From: an uncultured Oscillospiraceae bacterium
GTDB taxonomy: Bacteria; Bacillota; Clostridia; Oscillospirales; Acutalibacteraceae
Direction: 5' to 3'
DNA: 64,000 nt
NCBI GenBank assembly: GCA_902490735.1
Contig: CABUFC010000002.1
Span: 186,001 to 250,000 of the forward strand
Position 1 is the first letter of the stretch; each line of letters begins with the position of its first letter. The notes under the pieces were generated by a model. It was not told the DNA's origin. It saw only the letters and a program-made list of their open reading frames with translations, and ran no database searches. Positions 1 to 8,223 of the stretch are shown here, in pieces. The position numbers and the translations under genes were made by a program.

Positions 1-127
1 ATCTATCATTAATGCTGACGCCCTTTTCAATCATCAATATTTTTTTATTAGAGCCTTGGCGAATAAGTTCAACAGCCGTAAAAATTCCGGCAGGGCCGGC
101 GCCGATAATTAGACAATCGTATTTCAT
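1..127 (-). CDS. FAD-dependent oxidoreductase, N-terminal part only
   Basis: Only the first 42 codons lie in the window and the gene runs off the left edge. The translation begins MKYDCLIIGAGPAGIFTA, which is the beta-strand/GxGxxG/helix dinucleotide-binding fold that binds FAD. An acidic residue (E in MIEKG) closes the second strand. The rest of the family signature is outside the window, so I cannot tell which flavoprotein subfamily this is; NAD(P)/FAD-dependent dehydrogenase is the safest label. The start lies 2 bases past the stop of the HPr-like gene, so both are probably translated from one mRNA. Confidence 0.8.
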   Translation of the reverse strand, partial: MKYDCLIIGAGPAGIFTAVELIRQGSNKKILMIEKGVSINDR

Positions 128-129
128 AA

Positions 130-366
130 TTATTCTTCCGTATAAATAAATTCTTTGATTTCATTTTCCAGTTGATCGTCGCCCTCGTTGTGGGCTATTA
201 ACGATACTGGCTTTGTAAGATCTAAGCTGAAAATGCCCATTATGCTTTTTGCATTTACTACATATTTGCCGGATACAAGATCCATCTCATAATCTTTAAG
301 CATAGCAAGATTTACAAATTTTTTAACGTCTTCTAAAGTTTTAAAAAAAAGATTTGCTTTTAACAT
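130..366 (-). CDS. HPr/Crh-like protein lacking the phosphorylatable histidine
   Basis: This 78-residue protein has the HPr fold signature around the regulatory serine (NAKSIMGIFSLDL, Ser41 here, matching Ser46 of HPr) and the usual length. The N-terminal segment that should carry GLHARP with the PTS-active His15 reads TLEDVKKFVNLAM instead, with no histidine. It therefore should not carry phosphate from enzyme I to EII proteins. It could still be a substrate of HPr kinase/phosphorylase, as Bacillus Crh is; hprK is at 23743-24717 in this window. The gene has its own consensus promoter at 416-444 and is followed 2 bases later by a flavoprotein gene. The HPr fold is clear from sequence; the Crh-like role is inferred. 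Confidence 0.85.
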   Translation of the reverse strand: MLKANLFFKTLEDVKKFVNLAMLKDYEMDLVSGKYVVNAKSIMGIFSLDLTKPVSLIAHNEGDDQLENEIKEFIYTEE

Positions 367-415
367 TTTTTTGCCCTTTCAAATAAGAATTGACTGTATT
401 TTGTCATACTCAATT

Positions 416-444
416 ATTATACACTATAAGCTATTGATTTGCAA
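416..444 (-). promoter_or_regulatory. Sigma-A-type promoter of the HPr-like gene
   Basis: Read on the minus strand, TTGCAA (444-439) and TATAAT (421-416) are separated by exactly 17 bases. They lie about 50 bases upstream of the HPr-like start codon. Confidence 0.75.
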
Positions 445-563
445 TATTAACATACATTATAATAGCGCAATATTTTGCACAAAAAAAGCATGTTTTTTTC
501 GGTGCTTTTAACAAGAAATTTATTCTTAATTTGTTCATAATCGTGTGTTATAATAACCTAAAC

Positions 564-706
564 TCGGCGGCGGAGAACCACCGCCGAAATGCTAACGCAT
601 TTAAAGTTTGGGCTTTGTTTTAAAACATTGAACCATTAAAACCGCCGTGCGCAGCACGGCATGCGGCTAAGCCGCTTATAAAAGCTACCGCTTTTGGTTT
701 TATGGT
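564..706. repeat. Cluster of tandem hairpins, MITE- or REP-like intergenic element
   Basis: At least seven inverted repeats follow each other with almost no unpaired DNA. They are 564-573/578-587 (GC-rich, one mismatch), 588-592/597-601, 603-606/613-616, the palindrome TGTTTTAAAACA at 617-628, and then a composite unit. The composite unit has outer arms 632-643 and 696-706 (one-base slip) enclosing three hairpins: 644-650/654-660, 663-667/671-675 and 680-685/690-695, so the folded form looks like a cloverleaf. It overlaps no plausible gene, and its right end abuts an extended -10 box. The intergenic DNA to its left (445-563) shows only AT-rich sequence and a small A7/T7 palindrome at 481-499. 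Confidence 0.6.
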
Positions 707-711
707 ATAAT
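703..711 (+). promoter_or_regulatory. Extended -10 promoter of the moxR operon
   Basis: TGGTATAAT is an extended -10 (TGN-TATAAT) with no recognisable -35 hexamer 17 bases upstream. Its first bases belong to the right arm of the hairpin cluster, so the element may supply or modulate this promoter. The moxR start codon is 31 bases downstream. Confidence 0.5.
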
Positions 712-741
712 AAAGCAATATTGATTGAAGGGGCATATTGT

Positions 742-1695
742 ATGGATAAAGATATTTCAGTTTTGCGCGCGGAAGCGTCAAGTGTTATTGAAGAGGTAAA
801 AAAGGTTATTATCGGTAAGGACGAAATAATTAAAAAGGTAATGACTTCAATAATTTCAAGAGGGCATATTCTTCTTGATGATATTCCGGGTGTCGGAAAA
901 ACAACCATGGCGCTTGCTTTTTCGAAAGCCATGGATTTAAAATATAACCGCCTGCAGTTTACGCCGGATGTTTTACCTACAGACGTTACGGGCTTTAATG
1001 TTTATAATAAAGAAAAAGACGAGTTTACATTTAAACCCGGAGCCGCTTTGTGCAACCTGTTTTTAGCCGACGAAATTAATAGAACGTCCAGCAAAACCCA
1101 GTCGGCACTTTTAGAAGTTATGGAAGAAGGAAAAGTAACAGTAGATGGTGTTACCCGTGAGCTTCCAAAACCCTATATTGTAATTGCAACACAAAACCCG
1201 ATAGGTTCAGTAGGCACACAAATGCTTCCGGAAAGCCAGATGGATAGATTTATGGTTAAGCTTTCTATCGGGTACCCTGACGTTAAAAGCGAGGCCGCTA
1301 TACTTTCATCTAAACAGGCAGCAGATCCGCTTAGTACAGTAAAGCGTGTATGCACGGCAGAGGATATTGTTGCTATGCAGAATGCAGCAGAAAATGTTAC
1401 GGTTCACCCTGCAATATATGAATATATTGCAAAACTTTCGGATTCTTCGCGCCATCACGAAATGCTCGAGCTTGGCATGAGCCCCCGCGGAGCAATCGCT
1501 ACGGCAAGGCTTGCCCGCGCAAATGCATTTTTATCCGGCCGTGATTTTGTAATACCCGACGATGTAGCGGCAGTGTTTTTTGACGCGGCAGGGCACAGGG
1601 TTATTCTCAGCCCTAAAGCCAGGGTTAACGGCGCAACAATAGCAGATGTATTTTTAAGCATTTTAAAAGACACACCCTTACCGCAGATTGAGTAA
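742..1695 (+). CDS. MoxR-family AAA+ ATPase
   Basis: This 317-residue MoxR chaperone-like AAA+ ATPase shows Walker A (DDIPGVGKTT), Walker B (LFLADEINR), the sensor region IVIATQNP, and a C-terminal AAA lid. I chose the ATG at 742 because GAAGGGG lies 8 bases upstream; an upstream in-frame start at 694 lies inside the hairpin element. MoxR proteins act with vWA/DUF58-type partners to remodel or activate protein complexes, usually at the membrane. The two following genes, DUF58 and transglutaminase-like, complete the standard MoxR-DUF58-TGase module and are closely spaced (11 and 8 bases). The substrate of the module is unknown. Confidence 0.93.
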   Translation: MDKDISVLRAEASSVIEEVKKVIIGKDEIIKKVMTSIISRGHILLDDIPGVGKTTMALAFSKAMDLKYNRLQFTPDVLPTDVTGFNVYNKEKDEFTFKPGAALCNLFLADEINRTSSKTQSALLEVMEEGKVTVDGVTRELPKPYIVIATQNPIGSVGTQMLPESQMDRFMVKLSIGYPDVKSEAAILSSKQAADPLSTVKRVCTAEDIVAMQNAAENVTVHPAIYEYIAKLSDSSRHHEMLELGMSPRGAIATARLARANAFLSGRDFVIPDDVAAVFFDAAGHRVILSPKARVNGATIADVFLSILKDTPLPQIE

Positions 1696-1706
1696 AGGAA
1701 AAAAAT

Positions 1707-2882
1707 ATGGCATTAGTTAGAATTTTTTATGCAGTTTTAATTGCGATTATCGGGTTGTTTTTTATCTTATATTCCGATCCGCTTTCGCTTATTCTGCTTT
1801 TAACGGTAGTGCTGTTGCCGGTTATCCTTTTTCTTTTGCTTTTAGTTGCAAGGCTTTTGCTTAAAGCGGAAATTGAAGTATCGGATACCGTTGCGCAAAA
1901 AGGCGAATCATTAAAGGTTATAATTACGTTAAAAAACCGCTCGTTTGTATCACTTCCCGGTGTTAAAGTAAATGTTAAGGTTAGCAATAGATTTTTAGAG
2001 ACAGACGATATGCACGAGCTTATTTTAAACGCTCCTGCTTTTTCTTCGGCAAAGGCCGATTTTTCAGTTAGTTCCGCGCATATCGGTATTGTTGATATTT
2101 CTTTTGATAAGCTTGTGGTTTACGACTATTTTAAGTTGTTTGCATTTTCTAAAAAGCTTAAACAAAGCTATTCAATCAGCTTTTTGCCAGAGATTGTGCC
2201 AACGCCTGTAACAATAAGCAATAATCCGTACGTAATTACCGAGTCTGATGTTTTTTCAGATTCAAAACCGGGTGATGATCCTTCGGAGGTTTTTAAAATA
2301 CGCGAATATATCGGCGGTGATAAGCTCAATCGCATTCACTGGAAGCTTTCATCTAAAGCGGATAAGATGATGGTTAGGGATTTTTCTTTGCCGCTTAATA
2401 CTTCTATACTTATTTTACTTGAGTTTAATGCCGATATAGGCGATACTTCGGCGCTTGACAGAATTGACAGTATGATTGAAGCCGCTGTTTGCTTGTCTTC
2501 CTTTTTGGCGGACAGTAATATTTTACATAAAATAGGATTTTTTAATACAAGTACCTGCGAATGGCAGTCGTTTTTAATTAAAGGCAGAAAAGAACTATAC
2601 GAGGCTTTAAGCCAAATGCTAAAATGCAAAATGGCTAAATCGGACGCCACCCTTGATTATATGAAACACAAGGGTGATGATTATTCGCATATTGTCTATA
2701 TTACATCAAAGCTGAGCGACGGTATGTCCGACGGGCTTAAAGAGGTTTCGGCACTATCATTTATAACTGTAATTAGGGCGGCAACAGAATCCGACGAACA
2801 AGAAGCTGTAAGCGGTAAATTTAATTTGCTTCCCGTTTTTAGCGGTAGAGTTGCTTTGTCAATTTGCGACGCAAGGCTTTAG
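1707..2882 (+). CDS. DUF58 domain-containing membrane protein
   Basis: This 391-residue protein starts with two hydrophobic segments (about residues 4-22 and 25-50), followed by a beta-rich region and the DUF58 hallmark PGDDPSEVFKIREYIGGD plus RIHWKLSSK near residues 190-225. The second half resembles a von Willebrand A-like fold (strand ILILLEF, then a predicted helix). DUF58 proteins are the usual partners of MoxR ATPases. GGAAAAAA lies just upstream of the ATG. Family assignment is firm, but the biochemical role is not known for the family in general. Confidence 0.9.
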   Translation: MALVRIFYAVLIAIIGLFFILYSDPLSLILLLTVVLLPVILFLLLLVARLLLKAEIEVSDTVAQKGESLKVIITLKNRSFVSLPGVKVNVKVSNRFLETDDMHELILNAPAFSSAKADFSVSSAHIGIVDISFDKLVVYDYFKLFAFSKKLKQSYSISFLPEIVPTPVTISNNPYVITESDVFSDSKPGDDPSEVFKIREYIGGDKLNRIHWKLSSKADKMMVRDFSLPLNTSILILLEFNADIGDTSALDRIDSMIEAAVCLSSFLADSNILHKIGFFNTSTCEWQSFLIKGRKELYEALSQMLKCKMAKSDATLDYMKHKGDDYSHIVYITSKLSDGMSDGLKEVSALSFITVIRAATESDEQEAVSGKFNLLPVFSGRVALSICDARL

Positions 2883-2890
2883 GGTGGCTT

Positions 2891-5359
2891 ATGAATAAAG
2901 AAATAAACGACAATAAAATATATACTAACGGCATAAGCTTTGTCGAAACCGACATTCGTTTTTCAGGACTTGGCGGTAAAAATCACCCAGTACTTTCCTA
3001 TTTTTTTGGCGTGATTATTAACCTTCTTTTAACGTTTGGCGCTTTATTTACTGCGGCGCTTATGTTTAATATTGAATTTAACTACTATGTAATATCCGCT
3101 GCAATTGTTTTTTGCAATGTGGTTTTTCCGCTGATTTTTTTACTTGATCGTAAAATAAAAATCTATATTTCCATAGGCCTTTTCGCAATAGTTTTAGCTG
3201 TTTGCGCGCTTTTTTACGGAAGAATTGTCGACGGCGCCGTAAATTCGTTTTTGTATGCTAAAGACGCGATATTTGATTCAATGTACTGGACTAAAAATGC
3301 GACGGTTGATTTTAAATCTTTAGATGCCGCGTCTACTACCTTTTTCTTAACAGTAGTTTCGGTAGTTCTCTCGTATTTTGTGTGTGCTTTTAATAGCAAA
3401 AAGGTTAATTTTATCGGTCTTTTTTTGGTGACGTTCCCGTTTTTCGAAATCGGAGCGGCGTTCGGAGTGGTTCCGAATTACCTGGCATTTGCTCTGCTTT
3501 TGTCCGGGTGGACCTCTTCGTTTGCGCTTTTTATTACAACATTTATAAAAAAGAAAAAAGGCCAAAAAAAGAAAAAAACGCTTAAAAAAACATCTCTAAT
3601 CAGTATGGTTTCTGTTTTTGTTGCAATACTTACGCTTGCCGCGTTTTTAGGCGTTAACACGCTGCTTTCTTATGGTGGCTATAACCGGCCCGACGGTGTA
3701 AAAGATCTTCGCACGGCAATAAAAGAAGGTTACAGCAATATATATGATCTTATAACCGGAGAAGATCACGACGCAAGTTTAAAAGAAGGCAAGCTATATA
3801 AATTGTCAGACCGTATTGTAAAAAACAGACGGTATATGACGATAAAAACTAACGGTGTTGACGCCGAAGCCGGTATGTACTTTAGAGGATATATAGGCTC
3901 TCGATATACCGGCAGCGAATGGCAGGATTTTAGCGATAGTGTATATTCTGATTATTCCACTATGTTCGGTAATTTTGAAAATAACAGTTTTTATCCTCAG
4001 CAGTTTATAGGAGCTATGCTTAACGAGATTTATACTACAGGGCGAGATTCATATTTAGGTGTTACCGCAAAAACGGTTGAAATATCTAATCTTCGCAGGA
4101 AAAAAGCATATGCATATACGCTTGACAATACTTATTTTTCAGACAATTACAAATATAAATATGATACTTCAATAATCCCGTCAAGCCGGTCAAGGTATAG
4201 TTATACAACATTTTTAAATAGTATGAACTACATAAAAGTTACCTCGTCGGACATCTGGCTTGACAGTAATTATCAAGCGCTTTTAACCCAGTACGATAAT
4301 TTTGTAAAGGCAAATTATCTGCAAATGCCGAAAGGCACGGAAAACCTTGCAAAAATAGTATCAGGCATAAAAAAAACAGCCGGCGATAATTTTGAAATAG
4401 CCGACTATATTAGGTACTATTTAAAGGATCACACTAAAGTGTCCAATAAATATCCTCAGCTGCCGGATGGCGCCGAGTTTATAAATTATTTTTTAAGCGA
4501 AAGTAAAAAGGGTCATTCTGCGCATTATGCTACGGCTTCAACCATTCTCTTACGTGCCGCGGGCGTTCCCGCCAGGTACTGCGAAGGCTTTTTAATTAAC
4601 GCTGAAACGTTAGACGGGGTCACACCGGATTCCGACGGTAATTACAAAATAGACGTAACCGACAATGAATCGCACGCATGGGTTGAAATTTTTAACAGAA
4701 ACTACGGTTGGCTTCCGGTAGAAGTAACTCCGGGTTATTATACGGGGCACCTAAATAAGCCACAGCAAAACAACACTTCAAGCACAAGTCCTTCTGAGTA
4801 TGAAATTGATCCTAACGACGACAATGTAATTATTTTACCTCCACCGGATACCGAACAAGAAAGCGCTCCGGAAACATTTTTTGAAAAAGTTTCAAAATGG
4901 TTTAAAAACAATTTTGTTAAGTTGCTTTTAAGGATCCTTTATGTTATTGCTTTAATGTTATCGGTTGCGGCAATAGTTGTTTTGGTTTTGGTTTTGCGAA
5001 TGCTGATAAAAAGGAATATCCGCAAAAAACGTACAAATCAAAGTAATACCACCGTAAGTGCAATCGAAGTTTACAAGTATTTTTGTGCATTGCTCAGGTT
5101 TTTAAATATTGAAAACACCGAAAACCTGCCGTATTTATCTTTTGTAAAGCAAGCGGCACAAAAGGCTTCGGTTATAGATAAAGAGAAAGCCGATTACAGC
5201 ATGAATGTATTTTTAAAAGCGGCTTTTAGCGAAAAGAAGGTAGAAGAACAAGAATTATCGTTCGCACGGATTTTTGTTGAAAATACCGCCCGAGGCATTT
5301 ATAAAAACAGCAGTTTTTTAAATAAATTTAAATTTGTATTGGTTAAATGTTTACTTTAA
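2891..5359 (+). CDS. Transglutaminase-like membrane protein with altered catalytic residues
   Basis: This 822-residue protein has about six N-terminal membrane helices, a large extracytoplasmic region with a transglutaminase-like core near residues 480-640, a further membrane helix near residue 695, and a C-terminal DUF4129-like tail. The start at 2891 has AGGGTGG 4 bases upstream and overlaps nothing; a longer in-frame start at 2864 overlaps the DUF58 gene. The core is clearly recognisable (HYATASTILLRAAGVPARYC, ESHAWVEIF, GWLPVEVTPG). However, the residue equivalent to the catalytic Cys (usually G-x-C-x-H-Y/F) is Ser543, encoded TCT, and the usual Asp in DPTPG is Glu. The histidine is kept. 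The protein may be a non-classical hydrolase or a binding domain. Confidence 0.87.
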   Translation: MNKEINDNKIYTNGISFVETDIRFSGLGGKNHPVLSYFFGVIINLLLTFGALFTAALMFNIEFNYYVISAAIVFCNVVFPLIFLLDRKIKIYISIGLFAIVLAVCALFYGRIVDGAVNSFLYAKDAIFDSMYWTKNATVDFKSLDAASTTFFLTVVSVVLSYFVCAFNSKKVNFIGLFLVTFPFFEIGAAFGVVPNYLAFALLLSGWTSSFALFITTFIKKKKGQKKKKTLKKTSLISMVSVFVAILTLAAFLGVNTLLSYGGYNRPDGVKDLRTAIKEGYSNIYDLITGEDHDASLKEGKLYKLSDRIVKNRRYMTIKTNGVDAEAGMYFRGYIGSRYTGSEWQDFSDSVYSDYSTMFGNFENNSFYPQQFIGAMLNEIYTTGRDSYLGVTAKTVEISNLRRKKAYAYTLDNTYFSDNYKYKYDTSIIPSSRSRYSYTTFLNSMNYIKVTSSDIWLDSNYQALLTQYDNFVKANYLQMPKGTENLAKIVSGIKKTAGDNFEIADYIRYYLKDHTKVSNKYPQLPDGAEFINYFLSESKKGHSAHYATASTILLRAAGVPARYCEGFLINAETLDGVTPDSDGNYKIDVTDNESHAWVEIFNRNYGWLPVEVTPGYYTGHLNKPQQNNTSSTSPSEYEIDPNDDNVIILPPPDTEQESAPETFFEKVSKWFKNNFVKLLLRILYVIALMLSVAAIVVLVLVLRMLIKRNIRKKRTNQSNTTVSAIEVYKYFCALLRFLNIENTENLPYLSFVKQAAQKASVIDKEKADYSMNVFLKAAFSEKKVEEQELSFARIFVENTARGIYKNSSFLNKFKFVLVKCLL

Positions 5360-5365
5360 ATTTAA

Positions 5366-5393
5366 GGCGCGCCAAAGGGCGCGCCGCTTTTTT
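5366..5393. terminator. Intrinsic terminator between convergent genes
   Basis: The GC-only arms GGCGCGCC at 5366-5373 and 5378-5385 enclose AAAG and are followed by a T run (5388-5393). It serves the moxR operon, and A-rich DNA on the left side may let it act for bioY too. Confidence 0.8.
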
Positions 5394-5943
5394 AATCTAT
5401 ATTTATTAGCTTTTTAAGTTTTATAACCAGAAAACCGCTTAATAAAATTTTTGCAATATCAGGTATTATAAACGGCACAACGCAAATGGTAAGAGAAGAT
5501 ATTACGTTTTTTAGCGTTATAGCTCCAAAATAGTTAAACGAGAACCACAGTGTTCCAACCGTGTAGCAAACTATTAAACCGGCCACCATTCCTAAAACTA
5601 AAATATAAAATTTCGTGCCGAAAAATTTAACAAACAGCCCTTCAATAACGGCAAAGAATATAAAGCCGAAGATATAACCGCCCGTAACTCCGAACAAAGC
5701 GCCTACTCCACCTGAAAAGCCCGAAAAAACCGGAAGTCCAACAAGTCCCAGTAAAATATATACTATAACAGAAAGCGTTCCGTATAAAGGACCAAGTAAA
5801 CCTACTGCAAGTCCAATTGCAAACACCTGCAGTGTAAACGGCACGGTAAAGGGTATTTGTATCCACGAAGCAATAACAATAACCGCGCTGAAAATTGCGG
5901 CCAACAGCAATTTTTTTAGTTTGAGATTATCCAATTGATTCAC
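5392..5943 (-). CDS. bioY: BioY-type biotin ECF transporter substrate-binding component
   Basis: This 183-residue, six-helix membrane protein has the BioY signature: IQIPFTVPFTLQVFAIGLA near the N terminus, and GLVGLPVFSGFSGGVGALFGVTGGYIFGF in the middle, of which the GG-rich part is the S-component core. BioY captures biotin and works with the shared EcfA/EcfT energising module, which is not in this window. The gene is monocistronic and convergent with the transglutaminase gene. A promoter is visible at 5978-6006. I looked for a BirA-type operator and did not find a convincing one. Confidence 0.93.
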   Translation of the reverse strand: MNQLDNLKLKKLLLAAIFSAVIVIASWIQIPFTVPFTLQVFAIGLAVGLLGPLYGTLSVIVYILLGLVGLPVFSGFSGGVGALFGVTGGYIFGFIFFAVIEGLFVKFFGTKFYILVLGMVAGLIVCYTVGTLWFSFNYFGAITLKNVISSLTICVVPFIIPDIAKILLSGFLVIKLKKLINID

Positions 5944-5977
5944 CTTCCAAAAATTTCAGATACAATATTATCATAAA

Positions 5978-6006
5978 ATTATAGATTTTTCAATAAAACT
6001 GTACAA
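5978..6006 (-). promoter_or_regulatory. Promoter of bioY
   Basis: On the minus strand TTGTAC (6006-6001) and TATAAT (5983-5978) are spaced by 17 bases, about 35 bases before the bioY start codon. Confidence 0.6.
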
Positions 6007-6050
6007 TTAAGAAAAAATATGTTACATTAAATAAAAAACGGAGCGGTACT

Positions 6051-7331
6051 ATGGATATATTTGACATTCTTGCAAAAATGCGAAAAGGCGTTGAGCTTAC
6101 AAGCGCCGAAATCAGCTTTTTTGTTGACGGTGTAGTAAACAAAACCATTCCCGATTATAAAATAACCGCCTTTTTAATGGCCGTCGCAATAAACGGACTA
6201 ACTAATCGTGAAACGGCCGACCTTACAATTGCAATGGCAAAAAGCGGTAAGTCAATAGCATTAAATGATATAAGCCATACGCTGGATAAACACAGCACCG
6301 GCGGAGTAGGAGATAAAACCACCTTAATATGCTGCCCCATTATGGCGGCGGCCGGGGTTAATATTTATAAGCTAAGCGGAAGAGGCCTCGGCCATACCGG
6401 CGGCACGGCAGATAAGCTTGAAAGTATAAATGGCATAAATTTAAACCTGGATGAAAACACACTTAAAGAAATTGTTAAGGAAAACCATTTTTCCATAGCG
6501 ACAAGCGGTCCCGATATTGCCGCGGCCGATAAAATTTTATACGCGTTGCGCGATGTTACCGCTACAGTAGATTCTATTCCGCTTATTGCTTCAAGTGTAA
6601 TGTCTAAAAAACTGGCTGTAGGAGCAGAAAATATATTAATAGATGTTAAAACCGGTTCCGGCGCTTTTATGAAAACCTATAAAGATGCTCTAACCCTTTC
6701 ACGCCTTTTAATAAACATTGGAAAACTTGCCGGTAAAAATGTGCGCTGTGTAATTACCGATCAGTCTGCACCTCTTGGAAGGGCAGTTGGGAATTCGCTT
6801 GAAATAATGGAATGCCTCGATATACTGGATTTAAAGGTTAAAAATGAATTGTCCGAGCTTTCGCTTTATTTAGCGGCAAAGGGTATATCCATGGCGCTGA
6901 AAATTCCGTATGACAGCGCGTATAAAAAAGCGGAAACCGCACTTTTAAGTAAGAAAGCCAAAGAAATATTTTTATCTACCATAAAACTTGAAGGCGGTGA
7001 TATTTCTTCCTTAAAACCTGCCAAAAACAAATATGTAATCAAAGCAGATGCTTCGGGATTTTTATATGCGATTGACGCTTATAAAATAGGTCGGGCGGTA
7101 ATGATGCTTGGCGGCGGCAGAACTAATCCTGACGATATAATAGATCATGAAGTAGGTGTAAATTTTTTCAAAAAGCCCGGTGACAAGATTATACCTGGCG
7201 AGCCGTTAGCGGAACTTTTTTATAATGAAGATGAAAGGTTGAAAACGGCGCTTTTGGAGTTTTCGGGTGCCATTCACATAGAAAAACGAAAGCCTAAAAG
7301 AAAAAAACTAATAATAAAAGAAATAAAATAG
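6051..7331 (+). CDS. pdp: Pyrimidine-nucleoside phosphorylase
   Basis: This 426-residue protein has the thymidine/pyrimidine-nucleoside phosphorylase signature KHSTGGVGDKTTL (about residues 82-94), the phosphate-binding SGRGLGHTGGT, and the glycine-rich LGGGRTNPDD near the C terminus. It splits uridine, deoxyuridine or thymidine with phosphate into base and (deoxy)ribose-1-phosphate in nucleoside salvage. Length and domain order (helical, alpha/beta, C-terminal domain) match the family. The start has GGAGCGG 7 bases upstream. It is monocistronic and ends in a terminator whose stem overlaps the stop codon. Substrate preference cannot be read from sequence alone. Confidence 0.93.
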   Translation: MDIFDILAKMRKGVELTSAEISFFVDGVVNKTIPDYKITAFLMAVAINGLTNRETADLTIAMAKSGKSIALNDISHTLDKHSTGGVGDKTTLICCPIMAAAGVNIYKLSGRGLGHTGGTADKLESINGINLNLDENTLKEIVKENHFSIATSGPDIAAADKILYALRDVTATVDSIPLIASSVMSKKLAVGAENILIDVKTGSGAFMKTYKDALTLSRLLINIGKLAGKNVRCVITDQSAPLGRAVGNSLEIMECLDILDLKVKNELSELSLYLAAKGISMALKIPYDSAYKKAETALLSKKAKEIFLSTIKLEGGDISSLKPAKNKYVIKADASGFLYAIDAYKIGRAVMMLGGGRTNPDDIIDHEVGVNFFKKPGDKIIPGEPLAELFYNEDERLKTALLEFSGAIHIEKRKPKRKKLIIKEIK

Positions 7332-7353
7332 ACCGACAAGGTCTATTTTTTTT
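7325..7353 (+). terminator. Intrinsic terminator after pdp
   Basis: The ten-base stem 7325-7334/7340-7349 has a GACAA loop and a run of eight T. The left arm includes the pdp stop codon. Confidence 0.85.
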
Positions 7354-7398
7354 ATATACTTCATAATCTTTATTAGGACAAGTAAAGGAATGATGAAA

Positions 7399-8223
7399 AT
7401 GCATAGACTTACAGAATTCGACGGAGCTTTATATGGTATGCCGGACAGAATAAAAAAAGAGCTTAATGCACTTCCTTTCGAGCTAAAGCATACAATCGAA
7501 GAGGTGCGTATAAGGGCCGATTCTCCGATTTACATAACCACAAAAGGCGAAAATATAAGACTTCCCTTAAATGCCACCGCCAAAGAAACCGAAGAAGCTT
7601 TTTTCGGTTATTGCGATCACTCTGTATATTCGCACGAAGAAGAAATAAAACAAGGCTTTATTATGCTTAAAAACGGACACAGGGCCGGAATTTGCGGCAG
7701 AGCCGTATACGATAAAGGCAAGCTTAAAAGTATATGCGATATAACATCTTTAAACATTCGTATCAGTAGGGAAGTAAATGGCGCTGCCGAGATGATTGTA
7801 AAGGAATTTTGCGGACGCGGCATACTTATTTTTGGACCGCCAAGCTCGGGAAAAACCACTTTGCTTCGCGATACCGCAAGAAGCTTAGAAAAACGCACTG
7901 TAATAATTGATACACGCGGAGAAATTGCGGCAGGCGATGTTGGTCCTATGACAGATGTGCTTTTAGGTGTGGAAAAAGCCGACGGCATCCAAATGGCGGT
8001 TAAAGTATTAAACCCTGAAGTAATAATTTTTGACGAAATAAGTACCACCGAAGAGGTTCGTGCTGTAGAAGAGGGCTTTAATTGCGGCGTACCTGTAATA
8101 ACTACAGCCCATGCCGGAAGCATTAAAGAGTTAGAACAAAGACCGGCTACAAGTCTTTTGTTAAAAAGCGGTGCAATAGATACCATTTATTTTATTAACA
8201 ACCGCAAGGTGATTAAAATATGA
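7399..8223 (+). CDS. spoIIIAA: Stage III sporulation protein AA (engulfment ATPase)
   Basis: This is the first gene of a complete spoIIIA operon. The product is a cytoplasmic, secretion-type ATPase with Walker A GPPSSGKTTLLRD at about residue 145, a Walker B-like VIIFDEIST, and a C-terminal TTAHAGS. It powers or assembles the SpoIIIA-SpoIIQ channel between mother cell and forespore. Three ATGs (7390, 7393, 7399) are in frame. I chose 7399 because AAAGGA (7384-7389) is 9 bases away from it but directly abuts the first two. The operon should be sigma-E dependent, but I do not see a convincing sigma-E promoter upstream; CATAATCT at 7362-7369 is only a weak -10 candidate. Confidence 0.93.
   Translation: MHRLTEFDGALYGMPDRIKKELNALPFELKHTIEEVRIRADSPIYITTKGENIRLPLNATAKETEEAFFGYCDHSVYSHEEEIKQGFIMLKNGHRAGICGRAVYDKGKLKSICDITSLNIRISREVNGAAEMIVKEFCGRGILIFGPPSSGKTTLLRDTARSLEKRTVIIDTRGEIAAGDVGPMTDVLLGVEKADGIQMAVKVLNPEVIIFDEISTTEEVRAVEEGFNCGVPVITTAHAGSIKELEQRPATSLLLKSGAIDTIYFINNRKVIKI

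Noticed and set aside
636..932. 98-codon frame on the minus strand across the hairpin element and the moxR 5' end
   Set aside because: It is antisense to moxR, runs through the hairpin cluster and has no ribosome-binding site or recognisable domain.
7354..7398. Sigma-E promoter for spoIIIA
   Set aside because: CATAATCT at 7362 is a partial -10 match, but no -35 element lies at the proper distance.
7617..8186. 189-codon frame antisense to spoIIIAA
   Set aside because: It lies fully inside a well-identified gene on the other strand and has no family features.
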